This document shows positions 7,284-12,472 of a stretch of DNA of 12,472 bases, one piece after another. Under the pieces are notes generated by a model. The model was not told the DNA's origin. It searched no databases and worked only from the letters and a program-made list of their open reading frames with translations. The stretch is from Dehalococcoidia bacterium (lineage in GTDB: Bacteria; Chloroflexota; Dehalococcoidia; GIF9; AB-539-J10). Location: assembly GCA_029857995.1 (NCBI GenBank), contig JAOUFZ010000026.1, positions 1 through 12,472 on the forward strand. Reading direction: 5' to 3'. The position numbers and the translations under genes are program-made. Within the stretch, counting starts at the first letter, position 1; each line of letters opens with the position of its first letter.

Positions 7284-7309
7284 CCACGAAAACGGGCAGA
7301 TTTTCGTGG
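7284..7309 (+). repeat. Perfect 9-bp inverted repeat in the pepA leader
   Basis: CCACGAAAA (7284-7292) and TTTTCGTGG (7301-7309) pair perfectly around an 8-base loop (CGGGCAGA). The stem ends 11 bases before the ribosome binding site of the aminopeptidase gene. It could be an RNA stem-loop affecting translation, or a dyad operator. It is not an intrinsic terminator, because no T-tract follows the second arm. Confidence 0.55.
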
Positions 7310-7330
7310 AGTGCCTTAACGGGAGGAGTT

Positions 7331-8839
7331 TTGGAGATTAAAGTCATAATTGGAGACATAGCTCAAATTGAAGCTGATGCTGTTGTAGTTGGCCTTTTTG
7401 AAGGTGTGGAAAAACCAAGCGGCGCTGCTGCCGCTGTGGATAAGGCTCTGGATGGAGCTATCAGCTCTCTCATTAGTCGAAATCACATTAAGGGCAAGTT
7501 TGAGGACGTTGGCATCGTGCATACGTTTGGGAAGCTACCTGCAAGGATAGTCGCTGTCGTCGGGTTGGGCAAGCGCCAGGATTTCACTGTCGATAAGATT
7601 CGCGGAGTGACTGGACAATTTTGTCGAGCATTGCGTAAATTGAATTGCCACAAGGTAGCTACAATACTCCATGGCGCTGGCATGGGTGATGTTGGGCTTG
7701 AAGTTTCAGCTAAAGCAATAACTGAGGGCGCTCTTCTTGGGCTGTATAGCTTCACCAAGTATAAGAAGCCTGAATACGAAGATATCGCAGAAATGCTGAT
7801 AGTGGTAAGAGAAAAGGAGAAAGTCCCGATCCTGGAGGCGGCCATTGACAAAGGAAAACTCCTGGCTGAGGCTACCAATCTCGCTCGGAATATGGTCAAT
7901 GAACCAGCTAACCACATGACACCTAGCCAGATGGCTGAGATAGCTAGAGAAATAGCCAGCAAATATAGTCTGGAATTCAGAGTCTTTAATCGAGAGGATA
8001 TGGAAGTGATGGGCATGGGAGCACTGTTGGGGGTGGCGAAAGGAAGCAACCAGCCGGCCAAGCTGATAACGCTCACCTATAAGGGAGACGAAGACTCTGA
8101 AAGAGTTTTTGGCTTTCTGGGCAAGGGCATAACTTTCGATTCTGGAGGAATCTCCATCAAAGCGTCGGAAGGAATGGATGAGATGAAAGATGACATGGCT
8201 GGTGCTGCCGCAGTTATGACAGCAGTTGGGGCTATTGGACAGTTGAAACCGAAGATTAATGTCACAGCCATTATTCCAGCTACCGAAAATTTGCCCAGCG
8301 GCACTGCTTTGAAACCGGGAGACGTACTGAAGACAATGAATGGCAAGACCATAGAGGTGATAAGCACCGATGCCGAAGGAAGGCTTATCTTGGCTGATGC
8401 CCTGAGTTATGCCGTAAAACAACGTCTATCACCTTTGATAGACCTGGCCACTTTGACTGGAGCTTGTCGTGTTGCCTTGGGCACCTTATATAGCGGTCTG
8501 TTTGGCAACGATCAAGAGCTGATAGATAAGGTCCGCAAAGCTGCAGAAAGAACCGGTGAGAGGATGTGGCAAATGCCCATGCCCGACGAGTATAAGGAAC
8601 AAAACAAAAGCGAGGTTGCCGATATTAAGAATACGGGCAGCAGGTATGGTGGAGCTATTACGGCTGCTCTCTTTTTGGCTGAGTTCGTTGCCAATGTTCC
8701 TTGGGTTCATATTGATATAGCTGGCACTGCTTTCTCGGCGAAGGAAAGTGGCTACATGATAAAAGGGGCGACCGGAGTGGGAGTCAGGACTTTGGTTGAA
8801 TTAGCTTTGGGCGAGGCAAAAAATCGGGAGGCCGTATGA
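7331..8839 (+). CDS. pepA: Leucyl aminopeptidase, M17 family
   Basis: A cytosolic two-metal aminopeptidase that removes N-terminal residues from peptides. From TTG 7331 it has 502 residues, normal for M17. The catalytic set aligns with E. coli PepA at a constant offset of five: K265, D270 (FDSGG), K277, D288 (KDDMAGAAAV), D347, E349 and R351 (STDAEGRLILAD). The signature usually reads NTDAEGRL; here Ser replaces Asn. The N-terminal macro-like domain starts LEIKVIIGDIAQIEADA. The frame extends to a GTG at 7280, but TTG 7331 has GGGAGG four bases upstream and matches the usual family N-terminus, and the extension would cover the inverted repeat at 7284-7309. Its stop overlaps the next ATG (ATGA), so it heads an operon with the hydrolase and DUF362 genes. 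Confidence 0.95.
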   Translation: MEIKVIIGDIAQIEADAVVVGLFEGVEKPSGAAAAVDKALDGAISSLISRNHIKGKFEDVGIVHTFGKLPARIVAVVGLGKRQDFTVDKIRGVTGQFCRALRKLNCHKVATILHGAGMGDVGLEVSAKAITEGALLGLYSFTKYKKPEYEDIAEMLIVVREKEKVPILEAAIDKGKLLAEATNLARNMVNEPANHMTPSQMAEIAREIASKYSLEFRVFNREDMEVMGMGALLGVAKGSNQPAKLITLTYKGDEDSERVFGFLGKGITFDSGGISIKASEGMDEMKDDMAGAAAVMTAVGAIGQLKPKINVTAIIPATENLPSGTALKPGDVLKTMNGKTIEVISTDAEGRLILADALSYAVKQRLSPLIDLATLTGACRVALGTLYSGLFGNDQELIDKVRKAAERTGERMWQMPMPDEYKEQNKSEVADIKNTGSRYGGAITAALFLAEFVANVPWVHIDIAGTAFSAKESGYMIKGATGVGVRTLVELALGEAKNREAV

Positions 8840-9483
8840 AAATAAAGTGGTTGGGTCATGCTTGTTTTCTGATTACCTCGAGAGATGGTCTTAGAGTAAT
8901 TACTGACCCTTATGCTGTGGGTGGGGGTATCAACTACTCTCCCATCAAGGAAACTGCCGACGTCGTTCTGGTGAGCCATGACCATGACGACCACAATAAC
9001 GTTTCGGCAGTACAAGGGAAACCAGAAGTGGTTAAAGGTAGCGGCACAAAGACTGTCAAAGGTATCCGGTTCAAGGGCGTCGCCACTTCTCACGATGCCT
9101 CTCAGGGCACACAGAGAGGACCTAACACTGTCTTTTGTTTCACCATAGACGACCTAAAGCTTTGCCACCTGGGTGATTTAGGGCATGTGCTTAGTCCCGG
9201 ACAGGTCGCTGAAATTGGTGCCGTGGATATACTGTTTGTTCCTGTAGGGGGCTTCTTCACTATTGAGGCCATCGTAGCCAACCAAGTATGTGACCAATTA
9301 AAGCCGAGAACAACCATTCCCATGCATTTTAAGACGTCTAAATGTGCCTATCCTATAGCCAGTGTCGACGATTTCCTCAAGGGCAAAAAAGATGTAAGAA
9401 AGGTAGCGAGTAGTGAAGCGGAGTTTGAGCCCGAAAAGCTCTCGACCGCCACCGAAATTATGCTATTGCAGCCAGCTTTATAA
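8836..9483 (+). CDS. Metallo-beta-lactamase-fold metal-dependent hydrolase
   Basis: This 215-residue protein belongs to the Lactamase_B_3/COG2220 (UlaG- and UPF0173-like) branch of the metallo-beta-lactamase fold. The metal ligands are all visible: SHDHDDHNN gives H48, H50, D52 and H53, then H86 (ATSHDASQG), D114 (HLGDLGH) and H164 (PMHFKT). The N-terminus MKIKWLGHACFLI is typical. Two metals and a hydrolytic reaction are expected, but the substrate is unknown for most of this group. The ATG overlaps the pepA stop, with GGGAGG just upstream, so the two are translationally coupled. No signal peptide is present, so it is cytoplasmic. Confidence 0.9.
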   Translation: MKIKWLGHACFLITSRDGLRVITDPYAVGGGINYSPIKETADVVLVSHDHDDHNNVSAVQGKPEVVKGSGTKTVKGIRFKGVATSHDASQGTQRGPNTVFCFTIDDLKLCHLGDLGHVLSPGQVAEIGAVDILFVPVGGFFTIEAIVANQVCDQLKPRTTIPMHFKTSKCAYPIASVDDFLKGKKDVRKVASSEAEFEPEKLSTATEIMLLQPAL

Positions 9484-9505
9484 CTATTGAGATTTGGTCG
9501 CTGAT

Positions 9506-10246
9506 ATGAAGTCAATGATTGTCAAAGATTCAGATTTTGTCTTTGCCCCGCCTCCACAGCTGGCTTGGGCAAGACGAGTTTTGATCAAACCCTGTGCTGG
9601 CTATCCCTTGCCATACCCCGTAACTACAAGTCCCAGACTGCTAAATGCTATTATCAGGGGCATTAGAAGAATCAGTAATGCAGACATCCTCATTGCCGAT
9701 GGCACCCCTAGCGGGGAATCGATTTACCCAATATATCAGGCTTTAGGATACAATTTTCATCACGTGCTTATGCTTGATATCAGGGACTCAATTTTTATAG
9801 AGGTTCAAAATCCTTTGACTGAATTCCACGCTGTTGAGAGTTTCTGGGTGCCCAACGTGGTGCTGCGCAGCGATTTCTTAATCAGCGTTACGCCCTTCAA
9901 GGTGTCTGGCAGCTCTGGGCACTTCAGTGTCGCAAACCTTCTGAGTCTCTTGCCAGTGAGCAAGTACAGAAAGGGCAGGTCGGGTGGCTGGGGAACTCTG
10001 TACGAGTTAGGGATTGAAAAAGTCCTTGCTGACCTCTATTTCACGTTGCCTTTTGATTTGGGCATTATCGAGGCTCATCAGAAATTCTCCTATACCGATG
10101 ATCCCAAGAAAGGGGAGGTGGAGGATTATGGGAAAATCCTGATTGGCGAACCTCACGAAATTGACCTTAAGGCTTCTCAAATAGCCGCGGTTGACTGCGA
10201 GCACTTGAAACTGATTAACGAAGGCAGAGTCCAACTTGAGGACTGA
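9506..10246 (+). CDS. DUF362 domain protein of unknown function
   Basis: This 246-residue protein matches the DUF362 pattern. A conserved strand VLIKPCAGYPLPYPVTTSP (about 25-43) corresponds to the family's KPN...TTP region, followed by LLNAIIRGIRR and ADILIADGTPSGES. A second half contains DLGIIEAHQKFSY, comparable to the family's metal- or substrate-site strand. It lacks the ferredoxin-like cysteine clusters that many DUF362 proteins carry. The biochemical role is not established. It lies 22 bases after the metallohydrolase gene and is probably co-transcribed with it and pepA. The start is uncertain: ATG 9506 has a poor ribosome binding site, and an in-frame TTG at 9494 would add four residues. 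Confidence 0.78.
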   Translation: MKSMIVKDSDFVFAPPPQLAWARRVLIKPCAGYPLPYPVTTSPRLLNAIIRGIRRISNADILIADGTPSGESIYPIYQALGYNFHHVLMLDIRDSIFIEVQNPLTEFHAVESFWVPNVVLRSDFLISVTPFKVSGSSGHFSVANLLSLLPVSKYRKGRSGGWGTLYELGIEKVLADLYFTLPFDLGIIEAHQKFSYTDDPKKGEVEDYGKILIGEPHEIDLKASQIAAVDCEHLKLINEGRVQLED

Positions 10247-10283
10247 GAAGATTTGAATTTTGAGTTGTCATCTTGATTTTCTG

Positions 10284-10568
10284 TTAATATCTTATACTAA
10301 AATTGTCGAACTGCCCTGTATAGTCTGACCAATCTACTTCCACTCTCTTGACCCAGGCTCCCGGCGGGCCTGCCTTAAGTTGCTCTAGTAGTCTATCCAA
10401 CTTTGGCCTCTCTCCTTCAGCTTGAACTTCTATGGCATCGCCACCGGCAAGGTTGCAAACATAGCCCTTTAAACCTAGGTTCCTGGCCACGTTCCGAACA
10501 AAGTAGCGAAAATAGACACCTTGAACCCGTCCGTGGACCGTAGCGCAAAGACGTGCCACATCAGCCAT
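10284..10568 (-). CDS. acyP: Acylphosphatase
   Basis: A 94-residue small enzyme that hydrolyses acyl phosphates such as carbamoyl phosphate and 1,3-bisphosphoglycerate in the cytosol. The family motif GRVQGVYFRYFV (13-24) supplies the phosphate-binding loop and catalytic R21. N39 in GYVCNLAGG is the second catalytic residue. The usual length is 90-100. The normal second motif, G-W-V-R-N-x-x-D-G, reads GYVCNLAGGD here, with a Cys and a Gly in place of the usual Arg and Asp. The start ATG (10568-10566) has AGGGT about eight bases upstream. It is the last gene of the minus-strand operon and converges with the DUF362 gene across 37 bases, in which I see no clear terminator. Confidence 0.93.
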   Translation of the reverse strand: MADVARLCATVHGRVQGVYFRYFVRNVARNLGLKGYVCNLAGGDAIEVQAEGERPKLDRLLEQLKAGPPGAWVKRVEVDWSDYTGQFDNFSIRY

Positions 10569-10628
10569 TTATTACCCTGAGTTACCCTTTTTGTTGTTTG
10601 CTATCCTTCTCATTCTGGGTCGCTCTTG

Positions 10629-11564
10629 TCATTCTGACAGAATGGGAAGAACCTCTACAGGTTGGATTTTGTCCAATCGGCTTAGCCCTGCTTCCTGGGC
10701 AAAAGACAATGCTTCATGGAATTCTGCAGATGATATTCGCCGCCCTAAATCTGGAATTTGAAGAGCTTCATAGCAGGGACGATATTGAGCCATAATATTC
10801 ACATAGGTGTTGCGGGAAATTTCTTTGCTGAGAAAATTCACTATTCCTTTTGTTCCTGCTAAACCGTGAGGTAAAACCAGGTGGCGAACCAGGAGTCCCC
10901 TTTGAGCTACTCCTTCCCTGTTGATCTCCAGGTCACCTGTTTGCCTATGCATTTCTTTGACTGCTGCTCTATTTACCTCAGGATAGTTTTCAATGTCTGA
11001 CAATTTTCTAGCCGTTTCCTCATCGTCGTATTTCATGTCAGGCATATAAATGTCAACAATACCGTCGAGTACCTTCAAGGTCTCGACAGAGTCATAGCCA
11101 CCGCTGTTGTACACTAAGGGAAGATGCAAGTCTGAATCCACTGCTAGCTCCAGCGCCTCCAGAATTTGGGGAACTACGTGGGTTGGGGACACCAAGTTTA
11201 TGTTGTGGCATCCTCTAGCTTGAACGGAGAGCATTATGTAAGCTAGCTCTTCTTTGCTCACCTTCTGACCTTCGCCTAGATGGCTAATGGCATAGTTCTG
11301 GCAGAATAGACATCTAAGGTTGCAGTTAGTGAAGAATATGGTGCCCGAACCATACCTCCCCACCAATGGGACTTCCTCGCCGAAGTGAGGCCCATAGCTG
11401 GACACCATTGCTTGGCGAGATGTTCGGCACTTCCCTATATCGCCGGCTAACCGATTCACACCACAGCTACGGGGACACACGGAGCAGGTCTCAAGTAAAG
11501 ACAAGGCCGTCTCTACCCGTTCCCGTAGCTTGCCATGACGGTACAGTTCCCGGTAAGCTACCAA
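10629..11564 (-). CDS. PflX-type radical SAM protein
   Basis: This 311-residue radical SAM protein resembles pyruvate formate-lyase activating enzymes of the PflX/COG1313 group. The radical SAM cluster motif is C81-x3-C85-x2-C88 (TNCNLRCLFCQNYAIS). An N-terminal cysteine set, C27, C30, C34 and C46 (CSVCPRSCGVN...GKC), could hold another metal site. EEVPLVGRYGSGTIFF before the cluster is typical of the group. The substrate is unknown; no glycyl radical enzyme gene is in the window. The start is a TTG (11564-11562), the only sensible one, with GAGGAA about eight bases upstream that overlaps the end of the preceding small gene. That gene stops four bases before this start, so the pair is translationally linked. 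Confidence 0.9.
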   Translation of the reverse strand: MVAYRELYRHGKLRERVETALSLLETCSVCPRSCGVNRLAGDIGKCRTSRQAMVSSYGPHFGEEVPLVGRYGSGTIFFTNCNLRCLFCQNYAISHLGEGQKVSKEELAYIMLSVQARGCHNINLVSPTHVVPQILEALELAVDSDLHLPLVYNSGGYDSVETLKVLDGIVDIYMPDMKYDDEETARKLSDIENYPEVNRAAVKEMHRQTGDLEINREGVAQRGLLVRHLVLPHGLAGTKGIVNFLSKEISRNTYVNIMAQYRPCYEALQIPDLGRRISSAEFHEALSFAQEAGLSRLDKIQPVEVLPILSE

Positions 11565-11568
11565 CTAG

Positions 11569-11715
11569 CTATTCCTCGTATTCTTCAGGGGGCTTCCTCT
11601 TCTTCTTGATTACCTCTGTCTCCAGCTGTGGCACGAGTTCCGAAATCGGTTTGCTTTTCTGCGCCCCCTTCTTGGGTTTCTTTGACTCTCGTCTTCTATA
11701 GTCTCGTCTGCCCAT
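11569..11715 (-). CDS. Small basic protein between rnc and the radical SAM gene
   Basis: A 48-codon frame on the minus strand runs from ATG 11715-11713 to TAG 11571-11569. The protein begins MGRRDYRRRESKKPKKGAQK, has a less charged middle (PISELVPQLETEV), and ends in KKKRKPPEEYEE. Sixteen of 48 residues are Lys or Arg. A strong GAGGT ribosome binding site lies six bases before the ATG. The start overlaps the last 20 bases of rnc, and the stop is four bases before the TTG of the radical SAM gene. It therefore fills the gap between those genes, with its end supplying their ribosome binding site. This packing argues strongly for a real gene. Composition suggests nucleic-acid or ribosome contact, but I recognise no family. 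Confidence 0.75.
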   Translation of the reverse strand: MGRRDYRRRESKKPKKGAQKSKPISELVPQLETEVIKKKRKPPEEYEE

Positions 11716-12406
11716 GGCTACACCTCAATTTTTCCCAAGCTGCTCTTGCAGCTCGGCTCTCAGCAACTTTTTTGCTGCTTCCCATTCCTCTACCTAATGC
11801 CTCCCCGTCGACCAAGATTTCGGCGGTGAACTGCTTGCTGTGGTCAGGACCAACAGCTTCCACCAAACGGTAAACTGGCGTCGGTTTTTTCTCTCCTTGG
11901 ATGAACTCTTGCACTAATGCCTTGTAGTTTGGCATTGTCTTTCCCGTCTTTATTTCTTCCAAGTCCGGCTTGAGCTGTCTGAGAATGAACCTCCGCGCTT
12001 TGGCTAGCCCCTGGTCTAAATACAAAGCCCCCGTCACCGCTTCCATAGCGTTTGCTAAGTTGCTCGCCTTCGCCCTACCCCCGCTTAATTCCTCGCCTCG
12101 TCCCAACAAGAGCCAGTCGCCAAGTTCGAGCGAAGAAGCTAGCTCGGCCAAGGTATCGCGGCAAACCAAAGAGGCACGAATTTCAGTTAACTCTCCCTCA
12201 GCCAGTTCGGGAAACTCTTTATATAGCTTTTCTGTCACAATGAAATTCAGGACAGCATCACCCAGAAACTCCAAACGCTCGTTGCTACGGTATCCGAATT
12301 CGGGATTTTCGTTACAATAAGACGAATGCACAAAAGCTTCCTCCAGCAAAGACGCATGGCGGAAGGATATTCCTAGGCTCTTTTGGCAATGATCCCAATC
12401 AACCAT
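11696..12406 (-). CDS. rnc: Ribonuclease III
   Basis: The double-strand-specific endoribonuclease that processes rRNA precursors and structured mRNAs. From ATG 12406 the protein has 236 residues. The RNase III domain (about 3-145) has the signature NERLEFLGDAVL (42-53) with catalytic E46 and D50, plus E122 in LANAMEAVTGALYLDQG. The E. coli D114 position is Asn here (N119). The double-stranded RNA binding domain (about 158-228) ends with GSSKKVAESRAARAAWEKL. The frame reaches a GTG at 12433, but that lies between the promoter's -35 and -10 elements, so ATG 12406 is the likely start. It heads the minus-strand operon, and its end overlaps the small basic gene by 20 bases. Confidence 0.94.
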   Translation of the reverse strand: MVDWDHCQKSLGISFRHASLLEEAFVHSSYCNENPEFGYRSNERLEFLGDAVLNFIVTEKLYKEFPELAEGELTEIRASLVCRDTLAELASSLELGDWLLLGRGEELSGGRAKASNLANAMEAVTGALYLDQGLAKARRFILRQLKPDLEEIKTGKTMPNYKALVQEFIQGEKKPTPVYRLVEAVGPDHSKQFTAEILVDGEALGRGMGSSKKVAESRAARAAWEKLRCSHGQTRL

Positions 12407-12417
12407 TCTCAGAACAG

Positions 12418-12446
12418 AGTATAGCAACAACACTTAGCTAGCTCAA
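12418..12446 (-). promoter_or_regulatory. Promoter of the rnc operon
   Basis: On the minus strand TTGAGC (12446-12441), a 17-base spacer and TATACT (12423-12418) precede rnc. The expected transcript start is near 12411, only about five bases before the ATG at 12406. The message would then have almost no leader, in keeping with the lack of a properly spaced ribosome binding site there. Confidence 0.5.
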
Positions 12447-12472
12447 CCCATGGCCTTCCTACAGGGGCCCGT

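Noticed and set aside
7706..8422. A long minus-strand frame of 238 codons opposite pepA
   Set aside because: It lies wholly antisense to a clear M17 peptidase with intact catalytic residues and shows no domain of its own.
10247..10283. Bidirectional terminator between the convergent DUF362 and acylphosphatase genes
   Set aside because: Only a 5-bp stem with a large loop can be drawn, so it is not a credible terminator on either strand.

Overview
The window reads as ordinary chromosomal DNA of a bacterium with moderate GC content. It uses ATG, TTG and GTG starts, purine-rich ribosome binding sites and sigma70-like promoters. The gene set and codon use look most like Chloroflexota (Dehalococcoidia-like). 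This is an impression from protein style, not a search result, and is held with low to moderate confidence. No RNA gene, CRISPR array, insertion sequence or prophage was seen.

Layout. (1) Positions 1-76 hold the 5' end of an unrecognised minus-strand gene with a good promoter. It is divergent from uvrB (261-2240), the damage-recognition helicase of nucleotide excision repair. (2) A 337-base gap carries a strong promoter (TTGACG, 18 bp, TATATT) with phased direct repeats and a long-range inverted repeat. It leads into a tight signalling operon: a 72-residue MerR/excisionase-type HTH protein, a soluble five-PAS histidine kinase, and a response regulator with an HD-GYP-type phosphodiesterase output. 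The last two genes overlap by ATGA. (3) A P-loop kinase-like protein follows, with its own consensus promoter placed so close to the ATG that the mRNA is probably leaderless. (4) A second plus-strand operon follows: an M17 leucyl aminopeptidase with a perfect inverted repeat just before its start, a metallo-beta-lactamase-fold hydrolase (ATGA overlap) and a DUF362 protein. (5) A convergent minus-strand operon fills the right end. In transcription order it is rnc (RNase III), a 48-codon basic protein, a PflX-type radical SAM protein and acylphosphatase. Its promoter at 12418-12446 again lies almost on top of the rnc ATG.

How the genes work together. The regulator, kinase and HD-GYP genes form a self-contained two-component system that probably turns an intracellular PAS-sensed signal into cyclic-di-GMP breakdown. 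The small HTH protein is a candidate autoregulator or extra output. The other genes are housekeeping (repair, RNA processing, peptide turnover) or conserved proteins of unknown role. I found no convincing wholly new multi-gene system. The points most worth a second look are the HTH/kinase/HD-GYP operon with its upstream repeats, the degenerate GYP motif, the small basic protein translationally linked to RNase III, the two near-leaderless promoters and the stem-loop before the aminopeptidase.
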